Of a stretch of 64,000 nt of DNA, positions 29,746 through 38,891 are shown one piece after another. The first letter of the stretch is position 1. Every line of letters starts with the position of its first letter. The stretch is from contig JAHLLD010000012.1 in NCBI GenBank assembly GCA_020444325.1, positions 98,426 through 162,425 of the forward strand, read 5' to 3'. The notes beneath the pieces were generated by a model that was not told the origin of the DNA, did not search any database, and saw only the letters and a list, made by a program, of their open reading frames with translations. Position numbers and translations under genes: made by a program. The stretch is from a bacterium. Lineage in GTDB: Bacteria; Bacteroidota; Ignavibacteria; SZUA-365.

Positions 29746-30528
29746 TCACTGCGTATTGTCAGTCCACCGCAATTGCAGGTTGGCTGCGGCGATTCCCAGC
29801 CAGGCGGTGATCATGAGGATGAGATTGCTGCCTGGAGCGAGTGTCTCGGAGCGAGGACCCGCGACGCCGGCGAAAAGCGGGACGATAGACCAGGGGAACC
29901 ACTTTCCCCACCCCGTCGCTCCAATTGTCATTCCAAGCACAAGCATGAGAATCGTGAATCCCAGGGGCGCGAAATACCCTTTCCCGGCGATCGCAATCCA
30001 GGCAACGGGAGAGGCAAGGAAGAAACATGCGAACGACAGCGTGATAAGATCTCCCAGACCGTCAAGCACAAGTGTCGAGGAATACCCAGGAAGATCCAGC
30101 AGCAGGCCAATGACGAATGCCTCTATCAGGAAGGATAAAAGAAGCACGTAGAACCAGATCATAACCACGAGCAGCTTCGTGCCCACGAGAGCCGACCTCC
30201 GAACAGGCAGAATCAGCATATTTTTTGCAGTGCCCTCGCTGTATTCCCGCCCATACACGTATGCCGTCATCACGCCAACAAGTATCATCCCGCCAATGCC
30301 AATGGTCTGCAGCAGCATACCGATATAGCTCTCCCAGCTCGCCGTCGTGCCAGCAAACTGCGCTTTCTGACCGAGCAATCCCATCTGCATCGCCCTGTCC
30401 GGCTCCATGACAATCCACATGAACAGCCCCGAAACCAGCGGCATCAGAGAAAGCACCAGCCAAGTCAACCAGGTAATCCGGCTTCTCCGCAGTTTGAGAA
30501 GTTCAGTGAGCAGCGTTTGCGAGATCAT
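29746..30528 (-). CDS. ABC-2 type transporter permease
   Basis: A 260-residue membrane protein with six predicted helices, including a long periplasmic loop after helix 1 (residues about 40-75). Segments such as VYGREYSEGTAKNMLILPVRRSALVGTKLL are typical of ABC-2 permeases of the BcrB/NatB kind. It overlaps the ATPase gene by four bases and should form an exporter with it. The substrate could be an antimicrobial peptide or ion; this is inference from family. Confidence 0.82.
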   Translation of the reverse strand: MISQTLLTELLKLRRSRITWLTWLVLSLMPLVSGLFMWIVMEPDRAMQMGLLGQKAQFAGTTASWESYIGMLLQTIGIGGMILVGVMTAYVYGREYSEGTAKNMLILPVRRSALVGTKLLVVMIWFYVLLLSFLIEAFVIGLLLDLPGYSSTLVLDGLGDLITLSFACFFLASPVAWIAIAGKGYFAPLGFTILMLVLGMTIGATGWGKWFPWSIVPLFAGVAGPRSETLAPGSNLILMITAWLGIAAANLQLRWTDNTQ

Positions 30529-31529
30529 CGCGTTTCCTCCCCTGTAAGTCGCAGAAAATGCTGTTCGAGATCCTCCTCAACTTCGACAAGGCGCGAGAGT
30601 GTCACGCCCCCCTCGACGAGGAGTTTTGCAACCCGTCCTGCAAGGTCCGATCCGGCCGCAATATGCAGCGTGCTGGAATCGATCTCTTCAATACCTGCGA
30701 CGCCTTGCATTGGCAGCAGCAGTTGCTTTGCACGTTCGATATCGGAAACGGTGATCTCAAGTCTTCTGTGCAATTGCCGGTGCAGGTGCGCACGGTCAAG
30801 ATCCTCGATGATCTTCCCCTCATGGATCACACCGATGCGATCCGCGAGCTGAGCAATCTCGGAGAGGATGTGGCTTGAGAGGAAAATGGTCACACCGTTT
30901 TCATCAGCAAGCTGTCGAAGGAGGTTGCGTATCTCAACGATACCGGCGGGGTCGAGTCCGTTCACCGGTTCATCGAGCACGAGCAGTTCCGGTTCATGCA
31001 GCATGGCCTGCGCCAGCGCAAGTCGCTGCTTGTTTCCGAGGGATAGCTGTCCCGCCCGCCGGTCGGCGTAGCGCTCGATACCCAGAAGCTGCATGGTTGC
31101 AGATACCGTGGCAGGATCGACTTCTCGGATGCGCCGGACGATATCAAGATTCTCACGTACAGTCAGATTCGCATATGCCGTCGCGGTTTCCACGAGTGCA
31201 CCGACACGTGCGAGCGTACGCTGCACTCCCGGAACAGTGGGTTTCTGCATGAACTCCTGTGTGCCAACATCAGAGAGCACCGTCGATTTCCCTGGATTCA
31301 TCTGTTCCCCGAGGACCTGCACCGTGCCTGAAGTTGGTTGCACGAGTCCAAGAATCATGCGAATGGTCGTGGTCTTCCCCGCCCCGTTTCGTCCGAGAAA
31401 GCCGAACACTTCGCCCTTGTGGACCTCAAGGTCAATCGCGTCGACGGCGCGCACACTGCCGTAATGCTTCGAGAGTCCCCTGAGGGAAATCACAGCGGAG
31501 GAGTTTGTCGATTTCTGCATGCCCAACAT
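30525..31529 (-). CDS. ABC-2 type transporter ATPase
   Basis: A protein of about 334 residues with Walker A GRNGAGKTT, a variant signature LSLGNKQRLALAQA and Walker B LLVLDEPVNGLDP. The C-terminal 100 residues are an extension of the BcrA/CcmA type. An ATG at 31527-31529 or 31518-31520 is more likely than the upstream GTG at 31559, because conserved sequence begins shortly afterwards. No clear ribosome site is seen. Linked to its permease by a four-base overlap. LSLGN in place of LSGGQ is seen in this subfamily and should not abolish activity. Confidence 0.85.
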   Translation of the reverse strand: MLGMQKSTNSSAVISLRGLSKHYGSVRAVDAIDLEVHKGEVFGFLGRNGAGKTTTIRMILGLVQPTSGTVQVLGEQMNPGKSTVLSDVGTQEFMQKPTVPGVQRTLARVGALVETATAYANLTVRENLDIVRRIREVDPATVSATMQLLGIERYADRRAGQLSLGNKQRLALAQAMLHEPELLVLDEPVNGLDPAGIVEIRNLLRQLADENGVTIFLSSHILSEIAQLADRIGVIHEGKIIEDLDRAHLHRQLHRRLEITVSDIERAKQLLLPMQGVAGIEEIDSSTLHIAAGSDLAGRVAKLLVEGGVTLSRLVEVEEDLEQHFLRLTGEETR

Positions 31530-31723
31530 TACTGTATTTTTTTCTATGACACAACGCACCGTGATGATCGCGATCGTGGAAGCATGCTATTTCGCGTGAT
31601 CCTACAACTACGAATTCACGTTGTCTCTGCTAAACCTTGCTTCTCTCAAGGGGATAATCTATGATAGTGCATGTACACCGATGAGCATTCGCATCAGTTT
31701 CGGGATATCGTTGAGGAGGCAGT

Positions 31724-32998
31724 ATGCGTTCATTTCAGTTGCTCGTTCATTCGCTCAAGCTTTACAAGTGTTTAGCATCGGTAGCGCGAGATCGACGAGG
31801 TATTCTCGTCGCCGTGCTCTGCCTTTTCTTGGCACCTACGCTGCTTCAGCCAGCAATCTGTGACGCACAATCCATGGAGCAGGAGTTCGACCGCATCCTG
31901 CATTCCATGGCGGCGCGGTTGTCGGATATGTCCACCGTCCGATTGGAAGTTCAGGCAAAGTTCTCACGTGAAGGATCGGCAACTGCAAAATCCACGGCAT
32001 ACACCGTCACAGCCGAACGCGATGACAAACTCTACACTGGCTGCCAATTTCATGGCGTCACCACCGACGGTGAAGTAATCATGTTCGACGGTGAGAAGCT
32101 GCTCGAGGGCATGCCTGCCTCGGGACGAATGCATTCCTACGCCGCGGCACGTCAACCGCAATCGCGCATCGGCGGCGTACTCACGGGGTGGGACCTCCTT
32201 CCACTCCCCGGCAGAAAGAACATCCTTCCCACAGGGCTCGATGAAAAAGACATCACCGACCGCGCAGTGAAAGCGGGAATGATGGGAACGACGCCAGTTG
32301 TCATCCTTTCCTGCAAACTGGTAAAAGCTGGTGGAATCATCCAGGAATTCATCGAGTGGCACATACGCGAATCCGACATGCTGCCGCTGCGTATCGTCCG
32401 CCTCAGCAACTGGAAGCCCCTGGGAAAAACCTATGCCGAGGTGGATATCAGTTCCTTCGAAGTCGACCCTCCCCTGGACCGAAACGCATTTACGGGGAGC
32501 ACCCTCCCTGCGAATATCGAGATCACCGAGGCTCCGAGGCCCGGGTATGATGGACCGAAGCTGCTGGAGGCGGGCAAGAAGGCGCCGGAATTCACCGCGA
32601 CAGGAACCGATGGAAGGAAATACCGCCTCAGCGATCTCCGCGACAAGGTGGTTCTGCTGGATTTCTTCTTTACGGACTGTTTTCCCTGCAGGCGTGTGAT
32701 CCCGTCCCTCATCGAACTGCGAAACAGCTTTGCAGCAGATGAGCTCGTGATCCTCGCACTCGATCCCATTGACGATGTAAGAGATGACGCGCTGCGCAGC
32801 ATGGTCGACTCCAGTGGTATCAACTATCCCGTCACCGTCGTTCCCCATGCTGTCGCCGTACAATACGGAGTTCGTGCCTACCCGGTCTCTTTTATCATCG
32901 GTCGCGATGGCACGATCATTTCAGCCCATGGCGGATTTGATGAAGGCATCGAACCGGCAGCCTGGCGGGAAAGCATCCTCTCTGCACTTGCGGACTGA
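31724..32998 (+). CDS. Exported protein with C-terminal TlpA/ResA-like thioredoxin domain
   Basis: A 424-residue exported protein. After a long N-terminus with one hydrophobic signal (about 27-48, cleavage near CDAQ) comes a 200-residue lipoprotein-carrier-like beta domain (LEVQAKFSREG ... YAEVDISSFEVDPPLD) resembling outer-membrane lipoprotein sorting folds. The C-terminal thioredoxin domain (about 280-424) has the redox motif TDCFPC (CxxC) and the cis-proline in AYPVSF. It probably reduces or shuttles disulfides in the periplasm. The pairing of a LolA-like half with TlpA is common in this phylum but of unproven function. Confidence 0.8.
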   Translation: MRSFQLLVHSLKLYKCLASVARDRRGILVAVLCLFLAPTLLQPAICDAQSMEQEFDRILHSMAARLSDMSTVRLEVQAKFSREGSATAKSTAYTVTAERDDKLYTGCQFHGVTTDGEVIMFDGEKLLEGMPASGRMHSYAAARQPQSRIGGVLTGWDLLPLPGRKNILPTGLDEKDITDRAVKAGMMGTTPVVILSCKLVKAGGIIQEFIEWHIRESDMLPLRIVRLSNWKPLGKTYAEVDISSFEVDPPLDRNAFTGSTLPANIEITEAPRPGYDGPKLLEAGKKAPEFTATGTDGRKYRLSDLRDKVVLLDFFFTDCFPCRRVIPSLIELRNSFAADELVILALDPIDDVRDDALRSMVDSSGINYPVTVVPHAVAVQYGVRAYPVSFIIGRDGTIISAHGGFDEGIEPAAWRESILSALAD

Positions 32999-33085
32999 TC
33001 GCTTGCTTCAAACACAAAGGTGTCAGGTGTAACCGATTACACTCTCCGGTGTTCTTTCATCGAAGCAAAACAACCGGGGATAGTT

Positions 33086-34696
33086 ATGTGCACGAATCGC
33101 TTGCTGGTAAATACTTTCATATCCCTGACGGTAATGCTCCTCACTGCATTTCTTCCATCTGCAGGGTCGGCGCAGGGCGGTGGTGGTGTTATCCTCACGG
33201 CTTCGATGGATGTACCGGTAAGCAACCCTCCTCTGGATTCCCCCATTCTCGCCCCGCGCTGTTACCTGCCGGATTCACTGTATTTCGACGAAGCACTCGA
33301 CAGCTACGTCCCCAATCCTTTCACTGTGCGACTGACCTGTGTCAATAATGGAAACGCACCGGCGTATGATGTATACGGCCGTATCATCCTCCCCCCCAAT
33401 GTGGAATTCGATCCACCGGGACAACGGGCGACGGCGAAGATCTATCCCGATCCAATGGAGAAATGGCAGATTGGGGATCCCGTGCCGGAACTGACATGGA
33501 CAGTGCGCTGGGTGCCGCGCCTGCGCGATGAGGCCCGTCCTGAATTCAGCTTCAAAGTGACAGGAAAAAACTTCGAGGGCACGCAGATGGATTCCACCGA
33601 AGTGCGATGCAGCGTGCCGGTGCCCGGACTGCAACCTCTCTTTTCTGGCAGGTTGCTGCTTCCTGATTCACTTCCCTTGCAATCTGATACCTGTGATGTC
33701 TGGCCGAACCCCTTCCCTGTCCGGCTCACATTGAAGAACATATCGCCGCAGGTGGGAATGATTCGGCGTGTCATCCTCTATTTCCCGACCAGTGATGGAC
33801 TCAGCCTGAGCCCGGACTCCCCGAATCCAACGGACTTCGATCCTCAGCTCACACTGGACAAACAGGAGGAGGCCTCCTTTGACTGGCTCATTGATGTGAA
33901 GAATCGTATTACGCGCAGGAACGTGCAGATCCAGGTCATTGCATACGACGATGATGGAAATCCCATGGCACACGCGCACTGGCTGCCGATCGCGAATTTG
34001 AAAACCGCGCTGTATGAATGTATCGAAACCGACGCCCCGGTGCTGAACTATGTCTCAGCCATCGACTGGTATGAACCCGATTCCTTTGTGATCACCAGTA
34101 CGCTTCGCAATCCGGGCTGTGGTGAGCTGCATGAGATTGTGTCGGAGCTGACCTGGACAGATAACAGCGGGATGGATCTCATCGAGTTTGATCCTGCGCA
34201 CCCTGACAACAGCAATCCCAAAACTCTCGGCATCCTTCGTCACAACGAGGAAACGGCATTCACTTGGGGTTTCCGGGTGAAAAACAGGAATACCACCGAT
34301 ATCCCGCAGTACATTTCATTTAACATCGCGTACGGTTCACGAGAGACCCCCTACATCAACAACGGTTGTGAGACCTATGTCGAGATCGATCCTGTGACCA
34401 CGACCGCTGTGCATTCCCCCGCCTCTCCTGTAGCGCTGACACTTCATCCTCCACATCCAAATCCTTCCACCGGCACAACAACCATCGCCTACACACTGCC
34501 GCAACGCACCTTCGTCACGCTGACCTTGCATGATGCACTGGGGAGAGAGCTTCACCGGAACCATAGTGCCATGCTGCAGGATGCAGGCGCACATCAGTCA
34601 CGCATCGATCTCGCGGCCTTTCCCCCAGGCCTGTACTTCATTCGCCTCCAGGCTGGGGCACAATCGCGCATGACGAAACTGCTGATTGAACGATAA
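33086..34696 (+). CDS. Secreted surface protein with type IX sorting domain
   Basis: A 536-residue protein starting at the ATG 33086, where a signal peptide begins (MCTNRLLVNTFISLTVMLL, cleavage near GSAQ). The frame extends 22 codons upstream but without a signal. Three or four Ig-like repeats are visible, each with a pattern of a cysteine, VRLTC/NNGNAPAYDV and a rising TWTVRWVPRLRDEA segment. The last 85 residues (LHPPHPNPSTGTTTIAYTLP to LLIER) form a sorting domain. The function is probably structural on the cell surface. It lies 87 bases after the TlpA-like gene. Confidence 0.82.
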   Translation: MCTNRLLVNTFISLTVMLLTAFLPSAGSAQGGGGVILTASMDVPVSNPPLDSPILAPRCYLPDSLYFDEALDSYVPNPFTVRLTCVNNGNAPAYDVYGRIILPPNVEFDPPGQRATAKIYPDPMEKWQIGDPVPELTWTVRWVPRLRDEARPEFSFKVTGKNFEGTQMDSTEVRCSVPVPGLQPLFSGRLLLPDSLPLQSDTCDVWPNPFPVRLTLKNISPQVGMIRRVILYFPTSDGLSLSPDSPNPTDFDPQLTLDKQEEASFDWLIDVKNRITRRNVQIQVIAYDDDGNPMAHAHWLPIANLKTALYECIETDAPVLNYVSAIDWYEPDSFVITSTLRNPGCGELHEIVSELTWTDNSGMDLIEFDPAHPDNSNPKTLGILRHNEETAFTWGFRVKNRNTTDIPQYISFNIAYGSRETPYINNGCETYVEIDPVTTTAVHSPASPVALTLHPPHPNPSTGTTTIAYTLPQRTFVTLTLHDALGRELHRNHSAMLQDAGAHQSRIDLAAFPPGLYFIRLQAGAQSRMTKLLIER

Positions 34697-34818
34697 GCTG
34701 ATCGTCCAGAAGACTATCGCAGTCCTGCAACCACAATGCGGCGATGCAGCGTATATGCTGCACCAATTGCGGTAAGGAAATACACTCCCGGACCGGGAAC
34801 GTGCAGCTCCAGAGAAAT

Positions 34819-34833
34819 ATGCAGTTTCTGCAT
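34819..34833. repeat. Palindrome ATGCAG-TTT-CTGCAT between convergent genes
   Basis: Fourth site of the dispersed palindrome. Here the symmetry extends to AAAT on the left and ATTT on the right, giving ten-base arms. It sits in the 165-base convergent gap between the plus-strand surface protein and the minus-strand phosphatase, where it could serve as a terminator or barrier. Confidence 0.6.
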
Positions 34834-34861
34834 ATTTCCCTTATATAGGTTTTCAGTAGTA

Positions 34862-35767
34862 CTAATCGATCTTCGAGAGGAGCTCGAGCAGTCGATGCAT
34901 ACAGTGCCCTTTGCCCCCTGCGATGAACAAACCGGTGTGGCCGAGCATATCGATGCTTTTTCCCTGGACGTCTACTGCGTCGCCACCCGCGCCACGCACG
35001 AGCAGAATTCCCGCAGCGAGGTCGAATGACTGCGCGGGACCTCCTGCCCAGTTGTTGACATACAGGTAATGTCCCTTGGCTGCGTCGAGCATGGACCACA
35101 CGGGCGAACCGCCGAGTGACCGCACGCTGCGCACGGCATTCTGTTTCCATTCCGTGTACAGCGCCTGTACGATGGCATCGGCGGATCGGGATGGATGCAC
35201 ATTGATGAGGCAGGTATCATCGTGCTGCCGTCGCGGCGTGAGGTTCATCCCCATATCGGCTTCTCCAAACAGGGAGAGCTGCAGGAGACGGGTCAGTCCT
35301 CCCTTCGCTGCATACGCAAGCTCACCGGTGGCATGATTGACGACCATGCCGAGTGTGGGTTCTGTATCCTGATACCATGTGAGTGTCGTGGTGCAGGACT
35401 CTGCATGCGCCAGAAAACTCCATGTCCCATCAATCGGATCCATTGCCAGGGCCACGCCTTTCTCAGGCAGACTGTTCCCGAGTTCTTCACCGACGAATTG
35501 CACATCCGGCATAGCAGCGCGCAGCGCTTCGAGCACACGATACTCGATTTCCTTTTCAATGGACGTCACCATGCTGCCATCCGCTTTCACGCTGCGCTCC
35601 AAATCCGCAACACCCATCCGGTATTCGCGAACGATCTGTGCGCTGGTAAGCAGAGCCCAGAGACCAAAACGCAATGGTTCGTCATCCGACTCCGCTTGCT
35701 GCTTTCCCGGAAGGGTCCCGTTGCGAAATGCGTCGATACTTGTCTGTTCCAGTTTCGTCAGCGACAT
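34862..35767 (-). CDS. Inositol-monophosphatase-family phosphatase
   Basis: A 301-residue Mg-dependent, Li-sensitive type phosphatase. Motifs are FVGEELGN (metal Glu), AMDPIDGTWSF (the DPIDGT metal motif) near 108-118, and the C-terminal SFDLAAGILLVRGAGG, where the usual W-D is S-F-D. Relatives act on inositol phosphates, histidinol phosphate or 3'(2'),5'-bisphosphate nucleosides; the last would suit a nucleotide-sensing neighbour but cannot be proven. Its start is six bases after the 866-residue fusion protein, and it is the last gene of that operon. Confidence 0.82.
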   Translation of the reverse strand: MSLTKLEQTSIDAFRNGTLPGKQQAESDDEPLRFGLWALLTSAQIVREYRMGVADLERSVKADGSMVTSIEKEIEYRVLEALRAAMPDVQFVGEELGNSLPEKGVALAMDPIDGTWSFLAHAESCTTTLTWYQDTEPTLGMVVNHATGELAYAAKGGLTRLLQLSLFGEADMGMNLTPRRQHDDTCLINVHPSRSADAIVQALYTEWKQNAVRSVRSLGGSPVWSMLDAAKGHYLYVNNWAGGPAQSFDLAAGILLVRGAGGDAVDVQGKSIDMLGHTGLFIAGGKGHCMHRLLELLSKID

Positions 35768-35773
35768 AATCCC

Positions 35774-38374
35774 CTATCCTGATTTCCTGAGAATCTCCAT
35801 TGCGATTTCTTCCTTCACCCGCCCGGATTGCAACAGCGACTCGACGGCGGAACGAAGGATCGCTGCCTTGCCGGTTGAGAAACGATTGATAAGTTCCGGT
35901 GTCAGTTCGGTCCAACGGAGTGTACACCAGGGTTTGTACGATTGCACACTTGTTTCACTCTCCGTATGCAGCAGAAAACCGTAGGCGTATATCCACGCAT
36001 TATCGGTCTGCCTGGCATCGTAGAGATAATCCTGGTAAAGCAGCTTCGTGCTGCCCGCTGCGGCATCGGCGTCCAGCACCGCGTCCACATATCGCCGGAG
36101 CACCTCTTCGGTTTCCTCCCCGAAATTCACAAAGTCTTCCGGAAGATCATCCGCTTCTTCCCCTCGGTCACAGAGCAGGAGTTCGAGTCCACTTTCATGC
36201 GCGTTGACACGCGTGATGACCGGAAGGACGACAGGGTTCGGACCCCATCTCCCAAGTGCGCCACGGCCTGCAATGCCTGTTCGTCCTGAAGGATTGAGCG
36301 GTTTTCCATCCTCGCCTTTCATAATCTCTGTCATCCCATCCACCAGAAATGCTCCGGAAAAATCATCTTCGGGATCTGCCCATCCCGAGGCGCTGCTGCC
36401 GCGGCTGTGCGCGAGCACTTCCGGCTCGACGTTATACGGTGGATTATAATCCCGGCTTTCAAAACGCCAGTCTGCTTCGTCAATGGAAACACGCTGACGG
36501 GGAGGATAGGTCGATGGACGCTCTCCACGGATTTTCAACTGGAAATCGTCGGCCACGAGTTGGAAAAGCAATGATTCCGCCGAGGCGAGCGCATACCAGA
36601 GCTGTACCGGACCACATTCCCCACGATCGCGACTCCTGTCGAAACTGAGCGTGTGGATGGCGTATTTCAGCAGAGCGATGCGGTACATCAACCATTCGTC
36701 GCCATCACGCAGCGAGAAATACGTTTCTCGCACCGCGCGTACAGCGAGATACATGCGTTTGAAGCGGATATCCCATGCAATGAATCGGAGTGACGCTGGC
36801 ATCTCGTTAATATCCGGAAGAATAGCAGTATCCAGCACACACTCCTCGAATCGTTGCAGTCGGATAAAATCTTCCTCCTGGAAGTCTTTCCCGATGACAA
36901 ACTTGATATCGTTCTCGAGCTTCGCAAAGTCCAGTTCAAGGGGATGATTGTCCGCATGCGTCCAGTCGATCGCCCAGGTGTTCCCGATGTTGTCGCAGAT
37001 CAGATTCGCAAGATTGAGATCACCGTGCGAGAGACAGACGACGGTTTCGAGACCGTCATCATTTTTTCGAACAAGGTCGAACATGCGCACAACCATGTCT
37101 GTGTCTATGGTGTCCGTTCCCTTGATGCGCTGCCGGTGAAGACTCTCGATATTGCCCTGAAGCCAGCGGGACTGCTTCCGGATGTGCAGCATGAACTGGC
37201 GGTAGGGTGCGACATGACGACGGCGACCGGTATTCCCGTACATGTTGTGCGCCAGGAGACTGAGTGTGCGGCGCAGGAGATTCAAGAAACGTTCGAGGCG
37301 TGCATCATCAGTGGCAGCTTCGAAGAGATCCTGCAGGGTGGAAGGACTTCCCTCCATAGTCGCAAGTTCCATGCCGATGCCTGTGAACTCACCGAAGGAG
37401 ACGGGCGGACTAATGGTGGGCACGTGCTTGCCGAGCAAGTCTTTCACACGCTCATATCCTTTCAACTCTCGGCGGATGGAATGGAAGGAATCAATTTTCA
37501 TGACCATCGGTTCCGTGAGTGCTTCCCCTTTCCAGCCGTTCGCCAGGAAGAGAAAACTTCCGCTGAATCCTCCCTTCAGCGGCTTGAGTTCGGTTCGGGT
37601 CCAATGCATGCAAATGGCTTCGACAATGCGGCGCTGATCATGGGAGAGCGCTTCCCGTATTTCCGTGGGACCGATGCTGCAGGCATGTCGCGCCTTGTGC
37701 GGAAGTTTCGAGGGATCGAGTCCGACCCACGCGAGCGCATCCGCAAGTTCGGGGATGACATCGACGAGAATGTCCGGGTAACGGTATCGCAGGGCTGTGA
37801 AATGTGCGTCCCTGTTCGCGCTTCCAACCAGATGCGGTGTGACGGCAACGTGACGGAAGCCAAAAACGTGACGAAGGATATGCGCTGTATTCAGCAACCT
37901 CTTTTCCGTGTGCACACCGACCAGCAGTATGCGCGTGTCCTTCCACTCCTGCTTACCCTGCTCCTCGATGCGCTGCCCGGTCAGTCCTTCAAAGGCCAGC
38001 GAAAACGCCTGCAACGGGAGCGCGAGACTACCGGTCTCGAGAACGGTAACAGTTGAGGAAAGGCTCTCAAGGGATGGAAGGAATGCGTAGCCTCTGCTGT
38101 CCTTTATCCCGTGATCGCCATATCGGAGAAGGATTTCCCTGTGCTCGGGTTCATCGGGATCCAGGCAGTCCCTGAGCAGGACAATCCCTGTCTGTCCGTC
38201 GCTCTCCTGCGCCAGACGCAGTACGGCAGGAAGCACCCCTTCCCCATGCTGCTCTCCGCCACCGAACAGGCGCTCATACTCATCGATACCGATGTTGAGA
38301 ATATTATCCCTGAACTCTGTTTCGGGACTGCAGTAATCGTTGGTGAGATTGTCGGCGAGGATAAGTGCGTGCAT
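35774..38374 (-). CDS. Three-domain fusion: cysteine-less isochorismatase-like domain, APH-type kinase, degenerate NUDT9/TRPM2-like domain
   Basis: An 866-residue protein of unusual build. Residues 1-230 follow the isochorismatase fold (Asp8 in LADNLTND; DHGIKDSRGYAFLP; LLVGVHTEKRLL), but the catalytic cysteine position reads TEKRLL and is lost. Residues 260-560 are an aminoglycoside/choline-kinase type fold with glycine loop KGGFSGSFLF, Lys293, catalytic SHGDLNLANL (Asp452) and metal IDWTHA (Asp470), so catalysis is plausible. Residues 640-866 closely follow human NUDT9: YNPPYNVEPEVLA, GWADPED, GRTGIAGRGALGRWGPN and RQTDNAW. The Nudix box keeps GEE but the REFGEE part is RRYVDAV, so hydrolysis is unlikely and ADP-ribose binding is the simpler inference. 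It lies in an operon with STAS, RsbW-like and phosphatase genes. Confidence 0.8.
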   Translation of the reverse strand: MHALILADNLTNDYCSPETEFRDNILNIGIDEYERLFGGGEQHGEGVLPAVLRLAQESDGQTGIVLLRDCLDPDEPEHREILLRYGDHGIKDSRGYAFLPSLESLSSTVTVLETGSLALPLQAFSLAFEGLTGQRIEEQGKQEWKDTRILLVGVHTEKRLLNTAHILRHVFGFRHVAVTPHLVGSANRDAHFTALRYRYPDILVDVIPELADALAWVGLDPSKLPHKARHACSIGPTEIREALSHDQRRIVEAICMHWTRTELKPLKGGFSGSFLFLANGWKGEALTEPMVMKIDSFHSIRRELKGYERVKDLLGKHVPTISPPVSFGEFTGIGMELATMEGSPSTLQDLFEAATDDARLERFLNLLRRTLSLLAHNMYGNTGRRRHVAPYRQFMLHIRKQSRWLQGNIESLHRQRIKGTDTIDTDMVVRMFDLVRKNDDGLETVVCLSHGDLNLANLICDNIGNTWAIDWTHADNHPLELDFAKLENDIKFVIGKDFQEEDFIRLQRFEECVLDTAILPDINEMPASLRFIAWDIRFKRMYLAVRAVRETYFSLRDGDEWLMYRIALLKYAIHTLSFDRSRDRGECGPVQLWYALASAESLLFQLVADDFQLKIRGERPSTYPPRQRVSIDEADWRFESRDYNPPYNVEPEVLAHSRGSSASGWADPEDDFSGAFLVDGMTEIMKGEDGKPLNPSGRTGIAGRGALGRWGPNPVVLPVITRVNAHESGLELLLCDRGEEADDLPEDFVNFGEETEEVLRRYVDAVLDADAAAGSTKLLYQDYLYDARQTDNAWIYAYGFLLHTESETSVQSYKPWCTLRWTELTPELINRFSTGKAAILRSAVESLLQSGRVKEEIAMEILRKSG

Positions 38375-38415
38375 GAACTGACTTCGGAGCGTACTTGAGA
38401 TGCTTGTTGATGCGG

Positions 38416-38886
38416 CTACAGTTTTTTCAATACGGTGACGATATTCCGGCTGTCACTTCGCGTGTACGACACCGCATCCATCATCTGCCGAACGAGGTGG
38501 ATACCGAGTCCGCCGACCTCCCGCTGCTCCAGTGGCAAATCAGTGTCGGGTACCTGGTACGTAAATGGGTCGAAGGGAATGCCGTCATCACGAAGTGTCG
38601 CAGTCAGCTGCCGGTTGCGCAACGCGACTTCGACGTCAATCTGATGCTCATCACTGTCGGTGTAAGCGTGACGAATGATGTTGTTGATCAGTTCATCGAG
38701 TACCACGCGCAGGTTGTCACGCAATGCCACAGGAATCCCGTGTGCGGCGGCGAAATCCGCAACAGCGGATTTAACCTCTTCTATCGATGGGAGGTTGTTG
38801 CGGATGGTGAGCGCGATGCGCGCTTCGTCGCTATGGTTTGCTGTGGAGTTCATCAGATGGGATACCCGCGATCGGATACGGGCCAC
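38416..38886 (-). CDS. RsbW/SpoIIAB-like anti-sigma serine kinase
   Basis: A 156-residue GHKL ATPase domain. The N box is LRVVLDELINNIIRHAY, the G1 box RDDGIPFDP and the G2 region GGLGIHLVRQMMDAVSYTR. Such proteins bind and phosphorylate a STAS partner at serine and sequester a sigma factor or other output. Its partner lies five bases upstream. The open frame starts with GTG at 38886; the ATG at 38853 gives a shorter form that fits the family start better. No sigma factor gene is nearby, so the output protein may be the fusion protein downstream. Confidence 0.88.
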   Translation of the reverse strand: MARIRSRVSHLMNSTANHSDEARIALTIRNNLPSIEEVKSAVADFAAAHGIPVALRDNLRVVLDELINNIIRHAYTDSDEHQIDVEVALRNRQLTATLRDDGIPFDPFTYQVPDTDLPLEQREVGGLGIHLVRQMMDAVSYTRSDSRNIVTVLKKL

Positions 38887-38891
38887 ACCGC

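Noticed and set aside
36854..38056. Plus-strand frame of 400 codons opposite the three-domain fusion
   Set aside because: Antisense to a gene with clear isochorismatase-like, kinase and NUDT9-like motifs; no independent support.
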